DNA from: Janthinobacterium sp. 344
GTDB taxonomy: Bacteria > Pseudomonadota > Gammaproteobacteria > Burkholderiales > Burkholderiaceae_D
Assembly (NCBI RefSeq): GCF_900112025.1
Contig: NZ_FOKL01000015.1
Location: 19,094-83,093 of the forward strand
DNA length: 64,000 nucleotides
Direction: 5' to 3'
Positions 1 to 7,552 of this stretch are shown here, piece after piece. The notes beneath the pieces were generated by a model that saw only the letters and a program-made list of their open reading frames with translations, was not told where the DNA came from and made no database searches. Positions within the stretch are counted from its first letter, which is position 1, and each line of letters opens with the position of its first letter. A program made the translations under genes and the position numbers.

Positions 1-27
1 AAAAAAGCGCGCCTTGCGAGGGCGCGC
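1..27 (-). terminator. Rho-independent terminator of the DsbC-like gene
   Basis: On the minus strand a 7-bp GC stem (arms at 7-13 and 21-27, loop 14-20) is followed by six U residues (1-6). It sits about 30 bases past the stop codon at 56 and should end the minus-strand transcript of the DsbC-like gene. Confidence 0.8.
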
Positions 28-55
28 CGTCCTATCCTCCTGGCGACAGCCCGGA

Positions 56-784
56 TTACTTGATGGTCGAGAGTTTCTGTTCCAGCGTCTTGGTATCGAT
101 GGCGCCCGGAATGCGGCTGCCATCGGTAAAGAAGATGGCCGGCGTGCCCGATACGCGCAGCTGCTGGCCCAGCGCCAGGATTTTTTCATGCGGGTTGGCG
201 CAATTGGCGGCTACCGTGGCCGGCACTTTACCGTTCAGCATCCAGTCGTCCCAGGCCTTGTTGCGGTCTGGCGCGCACCACACATTGCGCGACTTGACGA
301 TGGAATCGGGCGACAGGATGTTGTACATGAAGGTGTAGACGGTGACATTGTCGATTTCCTTCAGCGCGGTCTGGCGGAAACGCTTGCAGTAGCCGCAGTT
401 CGGGTCTTCGAACACGGCGATCACGCGCTTGCCATTGCCCTTGACGGTTTTCATGGCCGAATCGAGCGGCAGATCGGAGAACTTGATGCGGTTGACTTCG
501 TCCAGGCGCACCTTGGTCAGGTCTTGCGAGGTCTTGGCGTCGAAGACGTGGCCAACGAACAGATATTGCGCATTCTTGTCCGTGTACAGGATGTCGCCAC
601 CCGTGCGCACTTCATACAGGCCGCCATACGGGGTTTCCTTGACCGAGTCCACCTTGGCGCCTTCGCCCAGGCGCGGCTCGATCAGCTTCTTGATGCTCGC
701 TTCCGTCGGCGTTTCCGCGCCGGCGCACGACATCATCAGGCCCGAGGCCATCAGCAAGGCGATTTTGCTCATGCTTCCGTTCAT
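56..784 (-). CDS. DsbC/DsbG-type periplasmic thiol:disulfide isomerase
   Basis: Probable periplasmic protein that reshuffles or reduces disulfide bonds in exported proteins. The 242-residue product has an N-terminal export signal (hydrophobic run, possible AGA-E cleavage; a Cys near it leaves lipoprotein processing possible), an N-terminal dimerisation-type region and a thioredoxin fold. The redox motif is CGYC at about residues 130-133 in the context FEDPNCGYCKRF, and a cis-proline loop SGTPAIFF lies near the C-terminus. The start at 784 has a GGAG further upstream than ideal. An ATG at 772 and an extended start at 832 are alternatives, but only the shorter forms begin with a clean signal peptide. 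It lies downstream of the UbiH-type gene on the same strand, about 150 bases away, and is followed by a strong terminator. Confidence 0.88.
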   Translation of the reverse strand: MNGSMSKIALLMASGLMMSCAGAETPTEASIKKLIEPRLGEGAKVDSVKETPYGGLYEVRTGGDILYTDKNAQYLFVGHVFDAKTSQDLTKVRLDEVNRIKFSDLPLDSAMKTVKGNGKRVIAVFEDPNCGYCKRFRQTALKEIDNVTVYTFMYNILSPDSIVKSRNVWCAPDRNKAWDDWMLNGKVPATVAANCANPHEKILALGQQLRVSGTPAIFFTDGSRIPGAIDTKTLEQKLSTIK

Positions 785-933
785 TGTTATCACTATCACT
801 TCTCCACTTGAAACGCCCGGCGGAACTGGCATGGAGCCCGGCGCCGTTACCTCTTTAACAAAACGATCGCCGCAGACGAGCTGCGGCGACCTTGAATTTT
901 CACTGCTGCCATTATCCGGTGATATCTTAAGAT

Positions 934-2172
934 CTACTGATTTCCCAGCGCATGCGAAATCATTTTTCGCTTCAGCGCCGGTAATTTATCCAGCAAGTTT
1001 AATCCCAAATTGCGAACCACGCGCAACGGCTCCAGATCGGCGCCAAACAGCCGCGCCAAACCATCGGTCGCCAGCTGCATCAGCAGCACGTCTTCCTTGC
1101 GCGCGCGGGCGTAGCGGGCCAGCACGCGCTCGTCGCCGATGCCGCGGTGCGCTTCGCGCTCGGTAATCGTCTTGACCAGCTGCGCCACGTCGGCAAAGCC
1201 CAGGTTCATGCCGTGGCCGGCCATCGGGTGCACCACGTGGGCGGCATCGCCCACCAGGGCCACGCGCGGCGCCACCATGGCGTGCGGGCGCATCAGGGTC
1301 AGCGGAAACGCGCGCACCAGCTCCGGCTGCAAAGGCGTCAGCTTGCCCAGTTTGTCGTGACAGTAGGCGGCCAGGCGCGCGGCCAGGGCGTCGGCCGGTT
1401 CGGACATCAGGGTATCGGCCAGGGCATCGGGCGCCGACCAGACGAGAGAGACGCGCTCGCCCGGCAGCGGCAACAGCGCGACGATGCCTTCGCTGCCCGT
1501 GAACCACTGGTGCGCCGCGCCATGGTGCGGCTTTTCACAGGCGAAGTTGCTGACCACGCCGCGCTGGCCATAGGGCCGGTAATCGAGGCCGATGTCGCAC
1601 TGGCCGCGCACCCACGACTGGGCGCCGTCCGCGCCCACCACCAGGGCGCAGGTGATGGTGTCGCCGCCATCGAGGTGCACGATGGCCGCGTCATTCGTCC
1701 ATTCCAGGCGGCTGGCGCGGCCCGTCACCACGTTGACGTTCTGCGCGAATTTCAGGGCGGCGTCGAGCGCCTGGCCCAGGTTGCGGTCTTCGACGATCCA
1801 CGCCAGGGTACCCACATGCGCACCGAAGGAGTCAAATCCCAAGCCGCCCGCGTGCGCGCCGTCGCCGTTGACCAGCATGGCGTCGACGGGCGCCACCCGC
1901 TCCGCCGCCAAGGCGCCCCACACCTTCAGGGACGACAGCAGCTGGTGCGCCGTGTGATTGAGCGCATACACGCGCACATCCCAGCTCGGCTCGACCGGCC
2001 TGGCGGCCGACGTGGACGCGGGCGGGCTGGCCGGGCATAACAGGGTGACGCTTTGTCCTGCCTGGGCAAACGCCAGCGCCGTGGTTTTCGCGATGGCGCC
2101 GTTGCCGACGATGCAAACGTCGCTATGGCTATGCATGAAGCGCCGCATGGTGGGGGAAGAGGGACTGTTCAT
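934..2172 (-). CDS. UbiH/UbiF/COQ6-family FAD-dependent hydroxylase
   Basis: Flavin monooxygenase of the ubiquinone-biosynthesis hydroxylase family, expected to add a hydroxyl to the benzoquinone ring at the membrane using FAD and NAD(P)H. The 412-residue length is typical. Visible are the N-terminal dinucleotide fold (GNGAIA near residue 23), an internal GADGAQS motif, and the C-terminal FAD motif GDAAHVVHPMAGHGMNLG near residue 300, characteristic of this group. Which ring position it modifies (UbiH, UbiF or UbiI type) cannot be decided from sequence alone. The start is uncertain. A TATAAT box on the minus strand at 2184-2179 lies so close to the ATG at 2172 that the message would be leaderless, or translation starts at the in-frame ATG at 2148 or 2136. 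None of the three has a clear ribosome binding site. Confidence 0.85.
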   Translation of the reverse strand: MNSPSSPTMRRFMHSHSDVCIVGNGAIAKTTALAFAQAGQSVTLLCPASPPASTSAARPVEPSWDVRVYALNHTAHQLLSSLKVWGALAAERVAPVDAMLVNGDGAHAGGLGFDSFGAHVGTLAWIVEDRNLGQALDAALKFAQNVNVVTGRASRLEWTNDAAIVHLDGGDTITCALVVGADGAQSWVRGQCDIGLDYRPYGQRGVVSNFACEKPHHGAAHQWFTGSEGIVALLPLPGERVSLVWSAPDALADTLMSEPADALAARLAAYCHDKLGKLTPLQPELVRAFPLTLMRPHAMVAPRVALVGDAAHVVHPMAGHGMNLGFADVAQLVKTITEREAHRGIGDERVLARYARARKEDVLLMQLATDGLARLFGADLEPLRVVRNLGLNLLDKLPALKRKMISHALGNQ

Positions 2173-2178
2173 GCGGCC

Positions 2179-2184
2179 ATTATA
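2179..2184 (-). promoter_or_regulatory. Possible -10 box for the UbiH-type gene
   Basis: A perfect TATAAT reads on the minus strand seven bases before the annotated ATG at 2172. No good -35 hexamer is seen 16-18 bases upstream. If functional, transcription would begin at or just before the start codon. Confidence 0.35.
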
Positions 2185-2238
2185 GCGTTTGCCCCACCCT
2201 TTTCAGATAGTCCGGAAGTACAGGACGCATGCCCCAGG

Positions 2239-3177
2239 TCAAGCGGCGCCATGAAACACGGGCAGCACATATTCCGCGATTTCCTGCATGCTCTCGGCCA
2301 GCGGACGGCGGTTCTGCCGCAGCTGCAAGCCGATGTGCCGCACGCCGGCCTCGCGCATGGCCGCCAGCTCGGCGACCAGGCCAGCGCGCCCCGTGCGCCC
2401 GCCGAAGCGGAAGCGCTGCAGCGGCAGCGATGGATCGTCGTCCAGGTCCAGGTGAATGAAACTGACGTAGGGCTTGTCGTTTCCGGCCACGGCGCGCCAC
2501 TGTGCCGCGCGCCGCGCATGGTCTTCCGGCGTGCCCGGATAGGCGAGCCAGCCATCCATCTGCGCGCCGATCCACGCGGGCGACTGCTGCGCCAGGCCCG
2601 CCACCAGCAGCGGCAACGGCGCGGCCGGCTTGGGCAGCAAACGGATGCCCGATGGCAGGCGCGTCTCGCCCCAGTCGCGCAGCATGGCCACCTGCTCGCG
2701 GAAGACGGCGCCGCGCTGCGCGAAATCGCGCCCGAACACGGGATACTCGACGGGCCGGTCGCCGCTGGCCACGCCCAGCAACAGGCGCCCTCCACTCAAC
2801 TGGTCGACGCTGGCCGCCGCCTTCAGGGTCAATACCGGCTCGCGCAGCGGCAGCACCACGGCGGCCGTGCCCAGCAAGATGTCTTGCGTGATGCCGGCCA
2901 GGTAGCCCAGATACGTAAACACCTCGAAGACCTGGGCCGCATCGCCGAACGACGGGTCGTACAAGGGCACGTCGCGCAGCCACAGTGCGCGAAAACCCAG
3001 GCGGTCGGCCAGCCTTGCCAGCGCCGCATGCTGTTGCATGTCCGGCTCGCCCGGTACGCGGCCGGACGCCGCATTCGCCTGGCGGCCCAGGGACGACCAG
3101 TCATTATCGAGCGGCAGTTCCAGGCCGATGCTCAATCCCTGCTGCCCCAGCTTTTGCATCGCAGTCATGGTCCGCAC
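2239..3177 (-). CDS. Luciferase-like (LLM class) flavin-dependent oxidoreductase
   Basis: TIM-barrel flavin-dependent oxidoreductase of the bacterial luciferase-like superfamily, about 312 residues. The family signature SGGRLLLGVASGDRP lies in the middle, preceded by LGTAAVVLPLREP, a usual beta-strand in these F420/FMN enzymes. The substrate cannot be told from sequence. The first codon is GTG at 3177, two bases after the dkgB stop codon, so the two genes form an operon with translational coupling. In-frame ATGs at 3168 and 3159 are alternative starts. The context (an aldo-keto reductase directly upstream) suggests a role in detoxifying or reducing reactive small molecules, but this is inference. 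Confidence 0.85.
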   Translation of the reverse strand: MRTMTAMQKLGQQGLSIGLELPLDNDWSSLGRQANAASGRVPGEPDMQQHAALARLADRLGFRALWLRDVPLYDPSFGDAAQVFEVFTYLGYLAGITQDILLGTAAVVLPLREPVLTLKAAASVDQLSGGRLLLGVASGDRPVEYPVFGRDFAQRGAVFREQVAMLRDWGETRLPSGIRLLPKPAAPLPLLVAGLAQQSPAWIGAQMDGWLAYPGTPEDHARRAAQWRAVAGNDKPYVSFIHLDLDDDPSLPLQRFRFGGRTGRAGLVAELAAMREAGVRHIGLQLRQNRRPLAESMQEIAEYVLPVFHGAA

Positions 3178-3178
3178 C

Positions 3179-4003
3179 TCAATCCCACTGCGGCGCCAGG
3201 CCGTCCGGATTGGCCAGGCGCTCGCCCCGCTCCAGGGTGGCCATCTGCGCCATCTCGTCCGGCGACAGGGTGATGCGCTGGAAATGCAGGTTCGCTTCCA
3301 GGTTGGCGCGCTTGGTGGACGAGGGAATCACGGCAAAGCCCTGCTGCAACGACCAGCTGAGCGCCACTTGCGCCGGCGTCACGCCATGTTTGGCGGCAAT
3401 GGCCGCGATCACGGGATCGGCCATCACCTTGCCATACGCGAGCGGCATGTAGGCCGTGATGTGGATGCCCTGGCTGCGCGCGAACTCGACGACCTTGCGG
3501 TTTTGCAGGAAGGGGTGGATCTCGACCTGCTGCGTGGCGATTTCCGACGCACCCACCGTATCGATGGCTTGCCGCAGCTGCGCATTCGTAAAATTTGACA
3601 CGCCGATGGCGCGGGTCAGCCCCTGCGCCTTGGCCTGCGCCAGCGCCGCCATGGTCTCGGCCACGGGAATGGCGTCCTGCGGCGACGGCCAGTGGATCAG
3701 CGTTAAATCCAGCTGCTCCAGCCGCAGCTTGTGCAGGCTGTCTTTTAAACTGGGAATCAGCTTGTCGCGCTGCAGATTGTCGATCCAGATCTTGGTGGTG
3801 ACAAACAGCTCGCCGCGCGGGACGGCGCTGGCGGCGATCGCCTGCCCCACGTCGGCTTCATTGCCGTAGATTTGCGCCGTGTCGATATGGCGGTAGCCGA
3901 CGTCGAGGCCCGTCGTGACGGAATCGATGACGACCTGGCCCTGCAGGCGGAAAGTGCCCAGGCCGATTTCAGGGATGGCGGTGTGTCGGGTAGTGGCGTG
4001 CAT
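3179..4003 (-). CDS. dkgB: 2,5-diketo-D-gluconate reductase B (aldo/keto reductase)
   Basis: Cytoplasmic NADPH-dependent aldo/keto reductase that reduces 2,5-diketogluconate, methylglyoxal and similar aldehydes. The 274-residue protein follows E. coli DkgB closely along its length. Recognisable blocks are GLGTFRL near the N-terminus, HIDTAQIYGNE (catalytic Asp and Tyr), TTKIW (catalytic Lys), LIHWPSP (catalytic His), IPSSTKR (NADPH binding) and the C-terminal GLAPQWD. The ATG at 4003 is preceded by AGAGGA seven bases upstream, a good ribosome binding site. It is the first gene of an operon with the LLM oxidoreductase immediately downstream. Confidence 0.93.
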   Translation of the reverse strand: MHATTRHTAIPEIGLGTFRLQGQVVIDSVTTGLDVGYRHIDTAQIYGNEADVGQAIAASAVPRGELFVTTKIWIDNLQRDKLIPSLKDSLHKLRLEQLDLTLIHWPSPQDAIPVAETMAALAQAKAQGLTRAIGVSNFTNAQLRQAIDTVGASEIATQQVEIHPFLQNRKVVEFARSQGIHITAYMPLAYGKVMADPVIAAIAAKHGVTPAQVALSWSLQQGFAVIPSSTKRANLEANLHFQRITLSPDEMAQMATLERGERLANPDGLAPQWD

Positions 4004-4151
4004 GCGGTAATCCTCTCAAGTCAGTAACGATGGCCACACTATGCGCCCATCCTTTGTTGAGAAAAATACCGTTTATCTCAAATCATATTTGACCCACGCG
4101 CAAGTAATGGAATATGAATCCTGGAAATGCAGGAAAAGTCGCAGCCAGCTC

Positions 4152-4179
4152 TTGCATTCGCGTTTCGGTCTGCTATAAT
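4152..4179 (+). promoter_or_regulatory. Promoter of first tRNA-Phe gene
   Basis: A perfect TATAAT at 4174-4179 lies 16 bases downstream of a TTGCAT at 4152-4157. Transcription would start about five bases before the tRNA, as usual for bacterial tRNA genes. The same -10 context precedes the second tRNA-Phe copy. Confidence 0.7.
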
Positions 4180-4189
4180 TCGCCACCTT

Positions 4190-4265
4190 GGCCTGGTAGC
4201 TCAGTCGGTAGAGCAGAGGATTGAAAATCCTTGTGTCGGTGGTTCGATTCCGCCCCGGGCCACCA
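4190..4265 (+). tRNA. tRNA-Phe (GAA), copy 1
   Basis: A 76-nt tRNA with encoded CCA. The acceptor stem GGCCTGG pairs with CCGGGCC (one G-U), the anticodon loop TTGAAAA carries GAA, and the T-loop has GGTTCGATTCC. It is identical to the tRNA at 14968-15043. It has its own promoter and terminator. Confidence 0.98.
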
Positions 4266-4283
4266 AGAATTCGTTTCACGTTC

Positions 4284-4315
4284 AAAAACGCCACCTTCGG
4301 GTGGCGTTTTTGTTT
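4284..4315 (+). terminator. Terminator of tRNA-Phe copy 1
   Basis: A 12-bp stem (AAAAACGCCACC paired with GGTGGCGTTTTT) is closed by a TTCG tetraloop at 4296-4299 and followed by a T-rich tract. It lies about 20 bases past the tRNA CCA end. Confidence 0.85.
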
Positions 4316-4520
4316 GTGGGCGCTGAAATTTCAACTGAAGCCTGACCTACCTCTGATACCTATACGGCACGCGCGCCTATGATGCAGCGGTACGCCTTAA
4401 CTCTTGTTGGCTCAAAATACCATACGGCCATCAACTTCGAGAAAACACCACGAGCGGGACGATACGGGAGAGCACAGACGGCCGGACACCGCACTGACAT
4501 ATATGTATAATTTGCCCACA

Positions 4521-5666
4521 ATGGAACGACTTCATTCGATCAATGCGTCCCGAATAGCTTGGTGCTGCGCTGACCACGGCATGTCTACTGACGAACTTGC
4601 GGCTGAGGTCAATATCACGCCAAATAGCATGGATCGTCTCATGAATGGCGAAGGCTTGACATTCGCTCAGCTGAGTAAAATTGCTGAATATTTCGGACGA
4701 GGGGTATTATTTTTTCTCGAACCAGGCCCCGCAATTGAAGAGCAAGTACACACCCTGGCTTTCCGCACACTTGCGAACCAAAAGCCTGAGCTGACAACAA
4801 AGCTAAAAAAATTCATTGAACGCGTGGAACGTCAGCGTTCGGTTTACTTAAGCTTGCGTGACGAACTGAGCAATCAAGATTTGCCAATTTTCGCACCGCC
4901 AGATATTCCCCTCGACAACCCGCGTGAAGCGGCAAAAATTGCAAGAAAGTGGTTGCAATTAAACGCCACCAATACGTTTGATACCTATCGCGATGCTGTC
5001 GAAGCACGGGGAGTTCTCGTGTTCCTTAGCAATGGATACAACGGGAAGTGGCAAATTGCGAAAGAAAATCCAATTCTCGGTTTTACGCTATACGATCCCG
5101 AGTGCCCAGTCATTGTCGTCAAGAAGCAGCAATGGCATCCGCAGCAGTCATTTACGCTCATGCATGAACTGGGGCATCTGCTGCTACACAAAGCAAGTTC
5201 AATCGATGATGAAGATGATATGCATTCGCACCGCGGCCTCGAACGTGATGCGAACGCATTTGCAGGTCATATGCTGGTGCCGGACGAATTTTTGGCCAGA
5301 ATCCAGGATGCGACTCGCCCAGCCAATGCGGCAGAATTCGATGTCTGGTTGTCGCGGGAGCGCAAAGCATGGGGAGTCAGTGCCGAAGTTATTTTACGGC
5401 GATTGCTTGATAGCGGACGACTACAACAACACCAATATACGGCTTACCGTGAATGGCGATCCAATTTGGTTTTTCCAGAGGGCGACGGTGGATCGCGGGC
5501 CTATCGACATCGAGAACCCAAACATATCTTCGGAGACACATTTGTCCGAACGGTATTAAATGCCCTCAGCGGCCGCCATATTACCCTTTCGAAAGCTAGC
5601 AGCTATCTCGACGGTCTAAAACTTAACGATCTGCATCAACTGGAACGTTACTATGCAGGTGTTTGA
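4521..5666 (+). CDS. Xre-family HTH / ImmA-IrrE metallopeptidase, probable antitoxin
   Basis: Two-domain protein of the COG2856 type: an N-terminal Xre-like helix-turn-helix (about residues 5-60, ending in YFGRGVLFFLEPG), then a zinc metallopeptidase-like ImmA/IrrE domain with the HELGH motif in FTLMHELGHLLLHKASS and a downstream ERDANAFAGHMLVP that supplies the third ligand region. In such proteins the domain can cleave a partner repressor or serve as antitoxin. The gene overlaps the downstream DUF4411 gene by 14 nt, the usual arrangement of this toxin-antitoxin pairing. Start choice is open: ATG 4521 best matches family N-termini, ATG 4503 and TTG 4404 are in frame, and none has a clear ribosome binding site. 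A TATAAT at 4505-4510 suggests a near-leaderless message. Base composition is clearly more AT-rich than the surrounding genes, a sign of transfer. Confidence 0.85.
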   Translation: MERLHSINASRIAWCCADHGMSTDELAAEVNITPNSMDRLMNGEGLTFAQLSKIAEYFGRGVLFFLEPGPAIEEQVHTLAFRTLANQKPELTTKLKKFIERVERQRSVYLSLRDELSNQDLPIFAPPDIPLDNPREAAKIARKWLQLNATNTFDTYRDAVEARGVLVFLSNGYNGKWQIAKENPILGFTLYDPECPVIVVKKQQWHPQQSFTLMHELGHLLLHKASSIDDEDDMHSHRGLERDANAFAGHMLVPDEFLARIQDATRPANAAEFDVWLSRERKAWGVSAEVILRRLLDSGRLQQHQYTAYREWRSNLVFPEGDGGSRAYRHREPKHIFGDTFVRTVLNALSGRHITLSKASSYLDGLKLNDLHQLERYYAGV

Positions 5667-6132
5667 CGCATCCGCTATTGTCTATGCTTGGGACAACTAT
5701 CCCTTGGTCCAATTTCCTGGCATGTGGCGATGGATGGCAGATAGATTAGTCGATCACACTATCACAATGCCTCATGTGGCATTGTCTGAAGTGGGACATG
5801 TAGCACCTGAGTGCGCACGGTGGCTCGAAGGCAACAGCATAGGCAAGCTTCCCATGAGCGATGCCATTCTTCAAGATGCCATACGCATTAAAAATTTACT
5901 TGGGATCATCGGCGATCAATACGGTGGTGGGGTAGACGAGAATGATCTAATGATTATCGCCACCGCGCGCGCCGCTCAAGCACGCCTGATTTCCAATGAG
6001 GCGGCGCAGCCTGGTCGCCCTAAATTAATGGCAAATTATAAAATTCCAGCAGTATGCGCACTGCCAGAAGTTAGGGTGAACTGCATCACCTTTGTGGAAT
6101 TCGTCAAGCAATCCCAAGTCGTATTCGGCTAA
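5653..6132 (+). CDS. DUF4411 PIN-like protein, probable toxin
   Basis: A 159-residue protein with the PIN-like fold of the DUF4411 family, predicted to be a metal-dependent RNase and the toxin of the pair. It begins MQVFDASAIVYAWD, where the first Asp is the usual N-terminal metal ligand of PIN domains. Further acidic positions include the Glu in ALSEVGH and the DENDLMIIATA block, which is where PIN proteins carry the second and third ligands. The ATG lies inside the end of the upstream Xre-ImmA/IrrE gene, so translation is coupled. Its AT-richer composition matches its partner. RNase activity and toxicity are inferred from family and context only. Confidence 0.8.
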   Translation: MQVFDASAIVYAWDNYPLVQFPGMWRWMADRLVDHTITMPHVALSEVGHVAPECARWLEGNSIGKLPMSDAILQDAIRIKNLLGIIGDQYGGGVDENDLMIIATARAAQARLISNEAAQPGRPKLMANYKIPAVCALPEVRVNCITFVEFVKQSQVVFG

Positions 6133-6181
6133 CAATCACTCTAACACCCGCTTTCGCGCTCCAGAACTGCGGCGCCTTTCC

Positions 6182-6721
6182 TTACCACATCAAATCATCA
6201 GGAATCTGGAACGCCGCGTACGGATCATCCTCGTCCACCTGCGTGCTGGCCTGCTTGACGCGCACGACGATGGCCGGGTCGCGTTCGGCGATCTTGTCGG
6301 CGATGATGCGCGGCACCAGTTCCACGGCGCCGCCCAGGCAGACGATCACCAGACGCCCCGCCACCAGGTGGGCCTGCACGGCGGCCGTCACGTAGATGCG
6401 CTCGATCTTGTTGTTGAACGTGAAGTTATACGGCACGTCGCCGTTGTTGCCCTTGCTCTGGCGATTCTTTTGCACCATTTGCGCGATCTGCGCCACGATG
6501 GCTTTCTGGTTGGCGGCCGCGTCGCGCTGGGCGTTCAGCTCACGCGCCCGCTCGGCGTTCTTGCGCTGGGTCTCGAGCGCGGCCAGGCGCACTTCGTCGA
6601 CACTTTGCGTGCCGCTCTTGCGCTCGTCCTTCTTTTGCTTGCTCTTGTCCTGGTTGGCCAATTTGACCTTTTTCTTGTCGACCAGGCCGGCCTTTAAAAA
6701 CTGCTCTTGCAACGAGACCAT
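6182..6721 (-). CDS. DUF2058 (YaiL-type) family protein
   Basis: A 179-residue cytoplasmic protein of the DUF2058 family, whose function is unknown. It begins MVSLQEQFLKAGLVDKKK, has a highly charged lysine- and glutamate-rich stretch at about residues 15-65 that could form a coiled coil (DKSKQKKDERK), then a more ordered region with YNFTFNNKIERIYV and an acidic end DEDDPYAAFQIPDDLMW. The ATG at 6721 has GGAG five bases upstream, so the longer frame to 6865 is rejected. It stands alone between the foreign-looking toxin-antitoxin pair and psiF. Confidence 0.85.
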   Translation of the reverse strand: MVSLQEQFLKAGLVDKKKVKLANQDKSKQKKDERKSGTQSVDEVRLAALETQRKNAERARELNAQRDAAANQKAIVAQIAQMVQKNRQSKGNNGDVPYNFTFNNKIERIYVTAAVQAHLVAGRLVIVCLGGAVELVPRIIADKIAERDPAIVVRVKQASTQVDEDDPYAAFQIPDDLMW

Positions 6722-6987
6722 AACTACTCCGTATTGAGGGTGCGCCGGCCAAGGCAGCGGCATCGGCCGGTGGAAAGTCGCTAGCATAGCAAAAAACAGG
6801 GCCGCTGCCGCCGCAACATGGCTGCCCGGGCCGGCCGACAGGCGCTGCGCGTCAGGCAGTAACAAAAAGACACACTCGAGTGGAAATTTTGTTGATAAAT
6901 GTCATATAGTTAGTTACGTTTTGCATATCGGCAGTTGTCTGCCGGTTGCACGTCCCCTTCCACTGACTGCGTCTACAAGGATTTGCC

Positions 6988-7293
6988 ATGAAACAATTAA
7001 TCGCCCTCTGCATCGCCGCCGCGTTTGCCGGCTCCGCCTTTGCCGCCGCACCGGAAGCGGCGCCCGCCGCCAAGACGGCGCAGCAATCGAAAATGACCAC
7101 CTGCAATGCCGATGCCGCCGGCAAGAAGGGCGATGAACGCAAGGCCTTCATGAAGGAATGCCTGAGCGCCAAGCCGGCGCCGGCCATGACGCAGCAAAAC
7201 AAGATGAAGGCCTGCAATGCCGACGCCAAGGACATGAAGGGCGATGCCCGCAAGGCTTTCATGAAAGAATGCCTGAGCGCGCCAAAGAAATAA
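6988..7293 (+). CDS. psiF: PsiF repeat protein, exported
   Basis: A 101-residue exported protein with a signal peptide (MKQLIALCIAAAFAGSAFA) and two copies of the PsiF repeat, at about residues 35-61 and 72-98. Each has a KM-x-x-CNADA block and a KGDxRKAFMKECLSA block. E. coli PsiF is induced by phosphate starvation, but its biochemical role is not known. AAGGA seven bases before the ATG is a good ribosome binding site. The 5' leader carries a small hairpin (CGGCAG/CTGCCG, 6929-6944). One TGTCAT at 6900 resembles half a Pho box, but a full site is not seen, so phosphate control is unproven here. Confidence 0.88.
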   Translation: MKQLIALCIAAAFAGSAFAAAPEAAPAAKTAQQSKMTTCNADAAGKKGDERKAFMKECLSAKPAPAMTQQNKMKACNADAKDMKGDARKAFMKECLSAPKK

Positions 7294-7333
7294 GCGCCGC
7301 TTCGACGCGCCAGCGTGCGCTTCACTGCACGAC

Positions 7334-7359
7334 GCCAGCCGACAGGCTGGCTTTTTTTT
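7334..7359 (+). terminator. Terminator after psiF
   Basis: Stem GCCAGCC/GGCTGGC with GACA loop at 7334-7351, followed by a run of eight T. It lies about 40 bases past the psiF stop codon. Confidence 0.9.
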
Positions 7360-7552
7360 GCTCCCGCAAACGGCGCGGCGCCCTGGGCAGGGTGTCCTTG
7401 CCCCGCCAACGGACCGGTGAATGCGGCAGCAACGCTGAAGCGTGACAATCATGATGAATGATCAAGATGACAAGAGGATTGATAGCGCGTAATATTTACT
7501 CAGCAGTAATGCACGGCGCGGCGGCAGCTTACCCCAGGGGAAGGATGGCAGC

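Noticed and set aside
6132..6181. A second attachment repeat closing the toxin-antitoxin insert
   Set aside because: The 3' end of the tRNA-Phe is not repeated downstream of the DUF4411 gene. Integration via that tRNA is therefore not supported.
6895..6925. A Pho box in front of psiF
   Set aside because: Only one TGTCAT half-site is present, with no properly spaced partner.
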